DNA of 64,000 bases, taken from Gorsachius magnificus (Eukaryota; Chordata; Aves; Pelecaniformes; Ardeidae). The stretch is taken from the NCBI GenBank assembly GCA_034008185.1, contig CM067109.1:55166301-55230300 (forward strand), in the 5' to 3' direction. Shown one piece after another: positions 37,421 to 50,157 of this stretch. A program made the translations under genes and the position numbers. Numbering within the stretch: the stretch's first letter is position 1; every line of letters begins with the position of its first letter. The notes under the pieces are model-generated. The model saw only the letters and a list, made by a program, of their open reading frames with translations, was not told the origin of the DNA and ran no database searches.

Positions 37421-40400
37421 TCAGCAAAAGCAGATTTGATAATTGTAAGGAAAAATAAACAGTAAAGAAAACGGTGGGAGCACATAGTTTAAATTGATTG
37501 ATTACAGTGTTTGGAAAGTAAGTGTCCTTTTGAATTTAGGCCATCAGTGCACTGTAGGCTACAATGTGTTTCTTCTCCACAGTTAAAACCTTAGCCAATT
37601 CTTAGTGAGCCAAAAATGCTCTAAGTACTGAATATTCCACTTCAGTCATCTGATGGGCTGAATGCTCCAAAAAGTGAAGTTTTTATGCAGTCCTCAGATC
37701 AGATTCCTATAATTTTGACTAGATTAGCAGCCTCGTGATAGCAATCCAGCATTTGGAAAACTACATGTGGCTTTCCCTCCTGAGTTTTGACAGTTTTTTT
37801 TTTTCCCTCTCCAATTTTCTGTAGATGGCTGGGGAATTTCAGGCCTTGTCATACTTTTCTGCCCCATGTTTCACAGGGTGATGTTAAGTCAGAGATCACA
37901 GCTGTGCTTTTGGAGGATCTTTTTGTTCTGCGCTCTTCTTTCAAGGGAAAACATGTCAACAGTTAAAGTATGTGGTTGGTAGTAAAGTTATGAAGAAAAC
38001 TCCTTTTACTGAAATAATTTTCACCTCTGTTGCAACATTTTCCTTTCCTCTGACAAATTTCTTAATATAAAGATGAAGAAATTGGATTCCTCAGATTTCT
38101 GCAGTCTACTTTACTGTCATGTTAAATGTTTTATCCTCCTTATCCTAGATATGTCATTAATTTTGTCCATCATTACACTACACATACTACATATATAATC
38201 ACACACAAGTTTAGAGAGCTATATGTAAGACAGACATAGAAAAACTATGGGAAGCTTCTCAATGTCTCAAGAATTATTTGCCATTAAAAGTCCATAGTGG
38301 ATGGATATCTGTCTTAGGGCCTGAAAAAACATACCTTTTCTCTTGGAAAAACATGTATTTCTTACCTTCACTATCACTAATGCTGAGACAGGGATCATGC
38401 TCTGGGTGATAAGGCTTTTTTCCGAAAACATGGCACCTGTAACTCTTCCCTCCTTGCTGAAGAGTTGCTTATGAACTGCCAAAAATTGCCAGCTTGTATC
38501 TGTACCAGCCCATTGAACCTGAACTTCCAAGTAATGCCTCAGGCTATAGTTTGTTTGAAACTCCTAGAAAACAAGTCATAAAGTTCACTAACAAAAATTC
38601 TGTGCAATGAACCCTGGAGAAGGCTCCCTCTACCTTATTTGAAATCTTGAATTCAGACCATTCACTGTAGCTGCACTTATTTTCTTCTGCCTGGCTGTAC
38701 TTAATTTATTCTCTTGTGTTTAAAAATTACTGTTCTTAGGAGTTAACATACTCTCTAAAAGGAGAAGAAAATAGATAGTTTAGGAATAATAACTAGCTTT
38801 CTCCCTTTCTGGAAACCTGCGATTTATATAAAAGGTTATTCCTCCCCTGTAAATCTAGGAACTGACCCTTATTCCTTTATTACAAGAAGACTACTTGACC
38901 AAAGAATAGAGTTAGTCAACTGTTATGAAGATTTAAAAAGTGCTTCCTTTCATATTTTAACCACTGGAAGAAAGATGTGGATACTTGCTAGGAAGGCATC
39001 CTGTAATATATATATATATATATAGTTATATGATTCCTCATGTGCTATATAGCTCACTTTACTACTGATATCATTCCACTGATTCCTCCACTACCAAGCC
39101 ATAAAAATGGATTGCAGGTTTGTAGTCCTGTATCCAAGGGAAATCTCAGAGTTTTGTGACATGTGACAGAATAGAAGTGAAAAATTACTTAAATTTCCAC
39201 TGCCAGGCAGAGCTATGCCACACGTTGTGGAAAATTATGTCTACTGATTATAATTCTTCTGGATCTAGAGCCCATCAGTGCCTATTATTAAGGACCATGG
39301 AAGCATGAACATGAACTACAGTGCACTTGCTATTAGGCTGATCCTGTTGTCAATCAGCCTCTAAGGATCTTAGGAATGGCTTTCGGTGATCACTGAACAT
39401 AGTCTTTTGAGTTTGTGAGAGAGCTGGTTTAAGCCACCTCTTTTGTTCGGTATTTGAGGAGACACTGTGTGTTTCTGTGTGCTATACACGACATTAATGC
39501 CAAAATTTTGGTGCCTGATTCTGGAAAGAATTGCCAGAGAATGAATAATCAGACAGATTATGGGAGCCAAGAAGTCAAATCCTTCAGAAGCATTTCAGCC
39601 AAAAATTAATTTTGATTAACTGAGTGGCCAAATACACAATGTATTTGGAACCACTCGGAAATCACTGAACATATATGAAATTCAGAACAGCTGATTTCTT
39701 TCATGAGTTCAGAATTTTTATTTAAGACAAAGAGAAAAAAGCATCCACACCATTGTCAAAGGGGCAAAGTATTACACTATTTAAAAATATGTTTTAGTGA
39801 CATGCACTTCATTATTTGGCTGAAAAGTATTTTATTGCAAGGAAAAGAAGGATGTGGCATTATGATCTAGCATAGGGATAAATGATCATTTTATGAAGTT
39901 TGGAGTAACTTGGTGGTAATACACAAGACACAGCCTTTTAAATGCTACTTCTATGCTTCTTTGAAACAAAGATTGATTCATTGTTCATAATTTGGCATGA
40001 GCTGCCATACATAACTGTATATATGATGATAAAAATAGAAGTTGCAAATATATGGCGTTGTTACTTTCAGACTAAGAAAGGGATATTGTTCTATTTCCTG
40101 TTTTTTCATGTTGCTGCTTGTCTGTAGTCCTGGCTTCCTCAGACTGAGCTTCTTAAAAGATGAAAGGCATTCCTCTTCATTTAGAAGAAGAAATTTTACA
40201 AGAAACCATGAACCACAATCCAAAAGGTACTCTTTACAAATGCCATCTTGAAAATGTGTTCTGGAGAACAATGAACTGCAGTTCTGATCCCAAAATACCT
40301 CCGTATAACAAGAATTCTGTGCTTATCCTGGGGAGAAAAATGTCAATGTTATTTCTACCTGGTGATAGATAATGCCAGTAGGAAGAACAGGTAATGTGAG

Positions 40401-41485
40401 TACAGAAAATATCTATAGCTCTTTACACTCATTTATACTGCATCATAATATAAAATTGTCATGGCAAGAAACAGTAATTTTACATGGCAATCAGAACACT
40501 GTACAGATTTAACTTCAGAAAGTAATAGGCTCTAAAATACTCAAAAAAAAAATACAAAATCATACATGCATTCCCAGTGCCCACACATAGTTTTATGATT
40601 CCTGTGAGAGCAGTAGCTTCATTTTGACTTTCCAACATGTAACTTGGTTAGCTCATATCAAAAAGTTAACTTTCTTAGAATAGTTAAAGCTGCTAATTGT
40701 TGGTTTCTAGATGGATGTGTTACAGTAATGGTGGTAATACCTCTATTTGCTTTTTGTGTATATGAATAGCAAGGGCTGCAGTGACCTCCATCCTGGGCAA
40801 TATCCCTTGGTGTCAATATCTCTTTCCCATTTTTCCAACTGCATGTTACTTTTATTATGTGATAAATATATATATATAAGCAATATCTGAAAGTGAATTA
40901 CAGTCATAAACATTATATATGGGTATAAAAGAGTATTGATTAAGTAGTGATTACAATATGAAGAGGCATTTCTATGAGATATAACAGGCAAAGTGCACAA
41001 CAAAGCAGACAGGACTTCATGAACTGCACTCACTCAGTAATACTTCTCACTATTTGGAGCAATCCAAGCGGCAGAGGAGCAGGCCTTGAGGAATTGCCCC
41101 TCCTGTGATAAATGCTTTGTTCTCCTTGTAGACAGTCTGACTACAGGGAGCAGTGTTGTATCATGGTGCAGAAAAGTGCGGGCTTTGGCATACCTGCCAG
41201 TATCCTGAATACAAAAAATGAGATGGCTAATTTGCATATGTGGACATACTTTGCATAAGAATGGAAATAACTGAGAGACGGACAGGGAGAAAAAAGTAGG
41301 AGAAAATGTGCTATCCACTCTATATTTTCTTTGAGAGGGCAAGGCCCTTTCTACAACAGTTCATAATTTTGTTCCAGCTCTGTACATTCAAAGTCTTGCT
41401 CTCCCTGAATGAATTGATTTTCATTCTTCATTCTGTTTCAAGTCAATCAGTCTATTTTTTTCATCCATTTTTACATAAAATTACC
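37421..41485. other. unique non-coding stretch
   Basis: No supported gene. Short TA arrays occur at about 39,006-39,024 and 40,865-40,880. The frames at 38,267-38,530 and 39,978-40,271 on the minus strand and 39,942-40,372 on the plus strand have no domain. Confidence 0.4.
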
Positions 41486-41760
41486 TGCACTGGGTCAGAT
41501 CAAAGGTCTACCTACTGTAGCATCCTGCAGGGGCCCTAGGGAGGAGTATAAATGCAGGGCAAGAACTCTATGATACTTCCCTAGAACAGTCCCCTTCCTT
41601 CTGGGGATTTATGATGTAGAGACCTAGAGGTGGCATATTTATATGCACTTGTGTTCAACAAATTTTTCTTCCATGAGTTTTTCTGTTCATTTTCTGATCC
41701 TAAACAGATGTTTAGCATTGACAACATCCTGTGGCAAGGAAAACCGCAGACAAAATCACA
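41486..41760 (-). mobile_element. ancient CR1-like LINE relic
   Basis: The sequence 'actgggtcagatcaaaggt' followed by 'aacatcctgtggcaagg' about 240 bp later has the order found in old sauropsid CR1 3' ends read on the minus strand. No frame survives. Its right edge is uncertain and may extend past 41,900. Confidence 0.5.
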
Positions 41761-44700
41761 GAATACTGAAGGCCTGTCCGCCTTTTCCTGGAACAGTGCT
41801 GTTTACCTTTCCTGTTCATCCTGCCCACTCATGGAGAAAAGATGCAAGATAGCTCCCCTGCCAGTACCTCGTGGAATAAGAACATTCTTGTCTTACTCTT
41901 TGTTTACTATTTTGGAAGTTCACTATTACTGAGTTCTGGTGTAATTTTCAGGCATTTTTCCTTTTGGCTGAGTCAGTAATCTGTGGGGAGAGTCTTTTTC
42001 CCTGCTTCCTACCATTAACCTGTTCTTGAAGAGTCCTTTATTTCTAGCTCATGCTAGCAGATGAGGCTGTGAAATCTCTTTTTGGCTTTGCAATTGTGCA
42101 GCAACAAGCAGTCATCGGACAACCATCTATTCATCCTCTTCAGTCCTTCCTAGGGTAGAGATCTTTAGTTCTGCTCTTTCAACACTTTTTCCAGTGAAAG
42201 GTGATTGCTCAGGAAATAGAGTATGTATGGAGAAAAGCACCTTATCAAGGAAGAGAAGGAATAACCTATCCAAATGTATCTAAATTTGTTGGCAGTCTAG
42301 TCACAATCAGCTAAATACCTTTCCATTCTACCTTCTCCTAAAGGCTAAATATTCCCTTTTGCAGATGAGACCTTATGCCTAGAAACCCTCACACAAAAGG
42401 ACTGCTTATACTCCTTAATGCCTATCAGAAATGCCTTTGCCACATTACTGCCCAATCTGTGTTAAGCTGGTGATGTATGCATTTATTTCAGGGATAGGCC
42501 TTTTAACAGTGGCTTTGTTTCCTAGCCTTTGAGTTGATCAACATTTCTACCTTCATTGCCTGGAAGGTTTGCATTAATGCTTAGAAATGTAACAGTGCAT
42601 TTTCATGCTCTCTGAAGCTATTTGCTTCATCTTTGACATTATTCAGCAGAGACACTAATTTGTTAACACTTTGACTTCCAGATGTTCTTCTGTGCATGTA
42701 TACCTACAGAAAAAAATCACATGATAAGCAAATGACATCAGTAACCACCTTTTGCATGGACCATCTACGTTTAAAAGATGAGTAAATACGTTGCTATGTG
42801 GCATTTTCTACATGTAGATAAAATATACCAAAGCTTCTTTAGCCATTTTGTCTCCTGATCCCTTAATTTGGAAGAGCCACTCCCAAGTATGTCTGCTTCA
42901 TCAGCTTCTTTTGGTCTGCCTTCTCTCAGAATGAGGGATTTGGATTAGGCAGTAGCTTGCATGGCTCAGCTGTGGGAGCCTCATTTGAACTCCCCCTGAG
43001 ATATATGTGACAAAATCTAATATACTTGAATGTATTTTAGTTGGTCATAGGATGTGACAAAATCTTACTGAACCTCTAAGGCATTTATTTCCACTGCTTC
43101 TGCCTCTCACAGTCTTGATGAGGGTTAAGAGATCCTGTGCTCTGGGTATTTTTACACAGATTTAGTTGAAATAGGTTTCACAATGGTCTGGCAGGACAAG
43201 AAGAGGAGGAAAGAAATATTTTCTTGGTTCATTTTGCAGTTTGGGGGTTCCTTCCTCAACTTAAGAGGATAAAAATATGTACGTATGATGCAGATGAGAG
43301 GAGGAAATAATGAGAGTCAAAGATTCTCTTATTTAACACTAAAGCATTTAATAATTCTAGATGTCATTAAAATTATTATAGTGCAGATTACCAAGAGCAC
43401 CATGTCATTCATTATACTTTATACTGCAAGTGGTACTGTTAACAACATGAGATTTTAGCCTTAGATGGCATGTCTTCCAACTCTTTAAGTACTTTATTTT
43501 AACAATGTTGGCACCTTAATACTGCAAGTTGTATCTTATCAAGCAGCTCTACAGTATGAGTGTGCCAAGACATTTAACTTCATTAACCTTTTATTCTTTC
43601 CAGATTACCAAAAGAAGATTAAGAAATGAAAACCCAAATGTAATATTGTATGCACTTCCTTAACACTATGCAGAAATTGAAATGGATCCATGAAAATAAT
43701 TGATTGTGTAACTCTGATAAAGTATAGCTGGGTCTGTAGATCTGTGTAGATTAATTCATGTTACAAGCCAGTTGAACTGGTGTAAGTCAGTGAACCTCTA
43801 ATGAAGTCGGTGGTGTTTTGATAACTTAAAATCCCTGCAGATATGAGTATCTCTTGCATTGTCCTTATTGCTGCCCTTATCTGTCTTCTCAAACTCTTTG
43901 GAGCTAGCCTCTTTGTTAGAGAAATCAATGTCAGCTCCAGTGAAATAAATGGATATTGTTATAAAGCCTGATTCAAGTTTCTTGGCACCTAGGTGATATT
44001 TTATATGGCTTCTTCTAATACCTTACAGAGTCTAGTATAGCAAGGGTGTTGAGATATTTCCAGAACTGTAGGTTATTTGTGATGATAACGAGCATGCGAG
44101 CCTTTGTTTACTTGTTATCCCTCCTGCCCCCACTGCTGTTTGCCCATATTAGTAATTGCAATAGAATTGCAATAATGACTCTGTGAAGATGCTAACAAAA
44201 TGAGTATTTGGATAACAACCCTAAGACCCTTATACTGTGTGAGAACATAATGTTGTATACATAATTACATTTTCAGGTAACACAGGAAGTCAGCAAGTCT
44301 GGATTGTATTGTAAATGTTTTCATCAGTCCTTAAAAGATATGTTTGAGTGGCACAAGAAAACCTGAAGCTACACCCTGACAATTTTTCAAACACCTTGCT
44401 ATTTTATCTGCAGATTATTAATAATACAAGAGAATTAGACTTGGAATTAGTGACAGTTCACAAAATATGTGAATCTCCCAGATTATTGTTCACCTCTGTT
44501 GGCCTTTATTGCCATGTTCCTACCCATACCCTTTATACCTGGTCTAAGGGATATAGATTGATTTGAATCAGAGTACTAGTGTTTCAGATTTGCTAACTGA
44601 TAGACTAGCCAGACTGCGGGGCAGAGGAGAATTCCCTCCCATCTCCCATTCAATGTTTAGGCAATTAAACTAAAATGAGAAAAAAGTCAACACAATAAAA

Positions 44701-45540
44701 ATACTGACTGCGGTCACCACAGCATGAAAGGACAGTATACCACAACAGTGCAAGGGATGTGATGTATATTCAAAGCACAGAGACCATCAAATGTCATAAT
44801 ATGAGCTTGACACATGGACTCAGCCAACAGGCATTGGTTTTATTTCCTAACATTGCTAAAATACAGTTTGTAGTCTGCTGGCTGCTGTTACAAATAAATG
44901 CCATTTGATACAAATTTCAAATTTTACTTCAATCCAGGAAATAACTGGCTGATACTGTATTAGTTCAAGGAGAGAGTGCTCACCTACTACTATTTCCCGC
45001 AGCAAGGCTTCCTATTCTACTCCGAACACGTATGTAACATTCAACAAGCTCGACCTATGATTCAATTTATTTGTCTAATATAGTCACAGCCTGAGTTATT
45101 TGGTTCTTTTATGTCATTACTCTTGTCTTAAAAAAAGGTTGAGATCTAAGTAATTAAAAAGTACAGCTGAGTTATAAGGCCCAATATCTGTTTGCTTTGT
45201 AGGATAGGACAATTTTTAAAGTCTGTGCTTTTAACAATTTCAAGTACATCTATTAATTAATGCCTTCTTAGATGGGTGCTTAAGACACAGAGTTTACAGC
45301 AGAGCTTTCAACCAGCATTAATCTAATGAAGGATAAGCTAGAAAAAAAATTTGTGTAAATCTTAGTGGAAAACATGTTTTTCTATGGGGTTTTTTTGATT
45401 GTAAGTGTGAAAAAAAGTAGCTTCTGGCTGCTGCACCTGCCAACAAGATAAAAAGTTAGCATCTCTGCACAGAATAAGGAGTGATTACTCACCTGTGCAT
45501 CTCAGAGGGTAAGCCAACTTAAAATCTCTTGCAGGTGTCA
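41761..45540. other. unique non-coding stretch
   Basis: About 3.8 kb of AT-rich DNA. No gene or element recognised. The frame at 41,630-41,932 overlaps the CR1 relic and is not supported. Confidence 0.4.
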
Positions 45541-45599
45541 ACTAAAGAGGACCAAGAAGGCAGGAAACACACAAAATAGTTCTGTCAGGGGTTCTGAAT

Positions 45600-46130
45600 G
45601 GTTCATGTCACACATGCATGTGTTTGTGTGGTTATAAATAAATATATAGATAAGTTTATTATTTATGTTTAAACACATATATATACATACACACATAAAC
45701 ATAGAAGGTACAAATATAGATATACATGTACACGTGCAGGCAGGATATGTATCTGTGCAAATGTGTAGTGTGCTAAGATCTACACATATACATCTCATTT
45801 TTGCATGTTTATTTACATATATTTGCATGCCATACCCCTTTTGTATGTATGTTATATTCAGGTTTACAGACACGTAAGTAGCATTGCCTTTCCATTTTTT
45901 TTTTCTTTCTCACACCTTTCATGGCCACTGTACATGGAACGTAAATCACCTATATATATATATAATGAAAGCATTCATAAATGTGTGTGTAGTCAAAAAC
46001 ATAGATATACGTTAGGTCTATATATGTGTGGGGAGAGGATGGGATGAATGTGGAGAGAGGGAGGGTGTGCATTCTGCATGTTTCCCATACATACACATAT
46101 GCATGTGAGCATGCATGCAACACACACAGA
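45600..46130. repeat. alternating purine-pyrimidine (TA/CA/TG) low-complexity region
   Basis: Interspersed TATATA, CACACA, CATACA and GCATGC runs, with a pure TA block at about 45,951-45,963. The short frames here (45,538-46,232, both strands) are tyrosine-, isoleucine- and histidine-rich artefacts of these repeats. Alternating purine-pyrimidine DNA can adopt Z-form or cruciform structures. Confidence 0.7.
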
Positions 46131-46234
46131 CATAATTCTCCACTACCTGTTTTCCTGTGCAACATAAACAAGGCTTCTGTTTATCCCAGGGGGTTAATTT
46201 CATCAGACTTTGATACATCACTTTGTTGCTAGTG

Positions 46235-46352
46235 TTAATATTTTACTCCAAATGCCATATCATCTTTTATCTTTTATTTATGGGGATCTTCATATTCATT
46301 TCTCAACCAAGGCAGTCACTGCAGGGAGACAAGGCACTGATCTTTAATTTTT
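46235..46352. repeat. diverged direct repeat, unit 1 (partner at 50,040)
   Basis: Matches 50,040-50,157 along roughly 118 bp in the same orientation. The shared core 'catatcatcttttatctt' and the following TTATTTAT are identical, with scattered substitutions elsewhere. It is not a CR1 or LTR that I recognise. Confidence 0.8.
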
Positions 46353-47059
46353 TTTCTTTTCCCTTTGTATTACATACTTTTGGCCCTTAAGAAAAAGTAC
46401 AGACTGTGAAAGAAAGAAATCAGATAAGGAGGAAGGAAAAAAAAAACCCCTCATACTTTGGGAATTCTTTCCAGGAAGTTGAACAAGAACCAGCCTTTTT
46501 CACTGACTAGGAGATGTGGCTATAAATAAGAAACAAGTTTCATGAATTTGTCTTTAGGTGGGACATAACTTGTATACTACTTTTGAATTGAATCCTGAAT
46601 CTGAAAAGGCAGGAGGAGAAGAAATTTGGAAAATATGAGTCTGGAAATATGAATAGCAAAGCTATTTGCATAAACTTTCAATAAATTCACTTGCAGCCCT
46701 AATAGACCAACCTATCAGATATATGATTGCTATTTAAAAAGTTAGAATCCTTACTATTTTTTCCCCTTTTAATAGTAGCCAGCTAGAGTTGTGAATCAAG
46801 GTCTATGTTCTGTCTAATGTAATACTGCCATTGAATACTCAATTTTTGTTCTGCCAATGTTAATGGACAAGAAAGATTGCCTAAACAAAGTTTTCAGGAA
46901 TATCTTCCTTTTTTTCAAGTTCAAACAAGGATTACGTAAATTCTGAAAAGTCTGAATTCCTAACAAAATGTTATTAAGACTCTCTTAAAGTGTAATTTTC
47001 TTTCAATCTTGATCACTTCAATGCAACCTGATCTTTTCTTCTTAATCATACTTTTATTT

Positions 47060-47101
47060 AAATCATGTGTGTGTGTGTATGTATGTGTGTGCATGTATAT
47101 G
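47060..47101. repeat. (TG)n-rich tract at LTR insertion point
   Basis: TGTG and TATG repeats directly left of the LTR at 47,102. A short GTGTGT continues right of the LTR (47,675-47,680), so the element appears to have inserted into this simple repeat. This blurs the target duplication. Confidence 0.75.
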
Positions 47102-47358
47102 TGTAGCTGGGAAGGACTTAATTTTTTTTATAGTAGCTAGTATGAGGTTATGTTTTGGAATTGTGCTAAAAACAGTATTGATAACAGAGCGATGTTTTTG
47201 TTACTGCTGAGCCATGCTTACACAGAGTCAAGGTCTTTTCTGCTTCTTCCCCCACCCCACCAGGATGGACGTTGGGGGTGTACAAGAAGCTGTGAGAGGA
47301 CATGGCTGGCACAGCTGATCCCAGGGATATTCCATACCATATGACATCATGCTCAGCA

Positions 47359-47364
47359 TATAAA
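47359..47364 (+). promoter_or_regulatory. LTR TATA box
   Basis: TATAAA in the context CAGCATATAAAGCTGG, about 185 bp upstream of the LTR polyadenylation signal. This placement is normal for an LTR promoter. Confidence 0.7.
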
Positions 47365-47543
47365 GCTGGGGGAAGAAGAAGGAAGAGGGAAATTCAGAGT
47401 GATGGCATTTGTCTTCCCAAGTCACCATAACACATGATGGAGCTCTGCTTTCCTAGGGATGGCTGCACACCTGCTTGCCCATGGGAAGTGGTGAATGAAT
47501 TCCTTGTTTTGCTTTGCTTGTGCCCACAGCTTTTACTTTACCT

Positions 47544-47549
47544 ATTAAA
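47544..47549 (+). promoter_or_regulatory. LTR polyadenylation signal ATTAAA
   Basis: ATTAAA in the context ACCTATTAAACTGTC. The same context is conserved at 60,709-60,714 in the embedded fragment, which supports its role. Confidence 0.65.
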
Positions 47550-47674
47550 CTGTCATTATTTCAACCCAGGAGTTTTCTCACTTTTACCCTTCCGATTCTC
47601 TCCCCCATCCCACCACGGGGAGGGGGAATGAGCAAGTGGCTGTGTGGGTGCTTGGTTGGGGTTAAACCACAACA

Positions 47675-50039
47675 GTGTGTCTATAAGCTTCTAATGGCAG
47701 TGCATTCTGCAACATGGATACAACTTGCTTGCCTAATCCTGCTTTGTTGTTTTGGGAAATCCTCAGGTTTGATATTCCAGCAAAATGGTCTATTGAAATC
47801 ATGTATGTTATGGGAAAATCTCTAGTCATCACCGAGTGACCAAAATGTCATTACTCTGAAATTCTGAAAAGAAATGTTAAGTCAGCCTGCTTGGTAAAAC
47901 CTGTTGGATACCAGTTTGGATACCAGCACAGGCAAAAATCCAATAGCAGCTGAAGAGAAGAATGGGACAAGTCATGACAAGAAGTCTGTTGAGACTTCAT
48001 ATGAATTCATGCTGACAGGCTTCTCTGTGCTTAATTAGCTGCTAGTAATTTTTATGAATCATTCAGACTGCAGTACAGAACCACTGGCATGGGCGGGGGT
48101 AGGTGTAATGATACACCACATTGGACTTAGACCCAGCTTTAGGACGGTTGCGTGAATGCACATGATAATAAGGAAGAATTGTGACTACTCCACCATGGGT
48201 GCAATTTCTTCAGTCATTTCCACATTCAGGTGATTTGAAGAGCAGAGGTCTAGATAGTCCCCATTACTATCCATTCATTCTGTATTCACCAGAGTCAATC
48301 TGGTCCCAATGAATACTCTATTCTACTGTACAAGTGTCTTGTGTATTTAAGGAAATCATTAACCTACTCAATAAGAAATATATTCAGCTGCTCTTTTTTG
48401 TCTTGATTCATACATCTATGTCTTGGGTGATGGGCAGCTCTGTGTGTATGAAGATGGGAAAGGCAGACTTGGAGAGAATAATTTATTCCTAAAATTCATG
48501 CATGTCATTATCAAGAAAAAAATGAATCCTGTTCTGACTATCACATGTTATCCAGGGAGTCAAAGTATGATACCACAGTTCATAAAAGTTCATTTTTGCT
48601 TCAAAAGCACAAAAATGCTCTGTTGAAGTCAGGCCACATCCCACATAAGTTATGATTGCTTATGTGAAAAGAATTTGACTCAAAAGGAAATTACTATAAT
48701 ACCTAAGCAATGAAAATACAAATAAGGTTTGAATATAAATCAGAATTCCATCCTATTCGTTTCCTTATGTGAACACAACTGTGGACAATACAAAGCTGAA
48801 GCTCTGGGTAAAGTGGAGTTTAAATCCCTGAACTTCTTCAGGCATTTTTGTGGAGTTTCACTCACCATTTAGTGATATTTTTTAATTTTTTTTTTTTTTT
48901 TTATAGCTCAGGGATGTGACAGGTCTAAGTGTTCAGGGGAAATTAAATGTCTCTGAATGGTGAGGAAATTTACAAGAACAACTCACCAAGAATATCACCT
49001 GATTTTGAAAGTGTTTCTTATGGGGCAGCCCCTTATGGGGCACGTATATCTCTCACCTGACTGGGTGCCTATGAAATGAGTGGGATTGCCCCATGCATCC
49101 TAACTATGGTGAGAAAGAGAGCTCCAATGGGAGATTCAAACCACTTAAGACTTGAATCTCCTTATCTGAATATCTCGTAATTACAAAGGGAAGTTCCATC
49201 TGTGATCCAACTGAAGGGAAATAATGTTCAATATTGGTGACCTCTGCTAGGTGCCCAAATTAGATGGAATGTACCTGAGCCACAGACCTATCCTTCATGC
49301 TGTTAGGAAGCATTCCACACATGGTGAGTTTTGCTGTGAGGTTATTTCTATGTAAGGAGGAGGTAGATTTGGTGCCTGAAGCTTAGATAATAGCTCCTAG
49401 AAGCAGCAACGTCATCTGAACCTGGAATCCTAGGCTACATTGTGAGGAAACTGGACCCAGCTCCTTTGGGGTATTTAACCACTCAGCTTGATCGAGCAGG
49501 AGTTAAAGTACCTGTGGGTAGTTGAGGCCTAAGGGCAGGACCCCTTTATTTCCCAGCAACTTCCACTAGGACTGAAGTGCTCCAATTTCACCCCCTACCC
49601 TTCAAGAGGTCTGAGCTGCTTTTTCAAAAAAAGTTCCATTTCTTTTTTTGTGGGGTTGTTCTAGATGCTCACCAGCTATTGAAACCAATGCATGTTAGGT
49701 CCATAAATAGCTTTAAAACTTATCCCTTGAAACACTCTGTGTATCATTATTAAATGCATGTCATCTGCTCTCCCAGAATTATGCTACTGAACACACAATA
49801 ATGTACAACTTCACTATCTCTTTCTGATAAACTACACCATGGCTAAAGACTGGTTCCTGTAATATCTAATGTTGTGGTCCGTTCTGATAAATCTCCATGC
49901 TTTAAAAAAAAGAGTTATTCTAGAGAACTCTGCTTGCTAGCTTGCTCTGTTCCACATATCCACAAAGGCAGTGGATACTCTTACAGGGTTAATTTCCTTA
50001 GCTTTTGGTTTTAGATTCATGGAACACATTGTGTCCAAC
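47675..50039. other. unique non-coding stretch
   Basis: No gene recognised. A T-run lies at about 48,886-48,902. The plus-strand frame 47,514-47,825 overlaps the LTR and is an artefact. Confidence 0.4.
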
Positions 50040-50157
50040 CTTAATATTTTACACTGTAAGCCATATCATCTTTTATCTTTTATTTATAGTGATCCTCATA
50101 TTAATTTCTCAATAGCAGCTGGAACAGCAGGAGGGACATGGCATTGATCTTCCAATT
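50040..50157. repeat. diverged direct repeat, unit 2 (partner at 46,235)
   Basis: Second copy of the 118-bp unit, about 3.8 kb downstream in the same orientation. A TGTGTATATA-rich region also accompanies this copy (50,388-50,430 and 50,600-50,632), as at 45.6-46.1 kb. The original duplication may have been larger. Confidence 0.8.

Larger units (their letters stand above)
47102..47674 (+). mobile_element. solo LTR, second avian ERV family
   Basis: A 573-bp plus-strand LTR opening TGTAGCTGGGAAGGA and ending AAACCACAACA. It keeps a TATA box (TATAAA, 47,359-47,364), an ATTAAA polyadenylation signal (47,544-47,549) and a T-rich U5. No retroviral interior adjoins either end, so it is a solo LTR. 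The flanks are simple repeat (ATATG left, GTGTG right), so a clean 5-bp duplication cannot be shown. Its 3' half is homologous to the fragment embedded in the ERV at 60,567-60,770. Confidence 0.9.

Noticed and set aside
45538..46232. Several short tyrosine/isoleucine/histidine-rich frames
   Set aside because: Produced by TATA/CACA low-complexity DNA, open on both strands at once.
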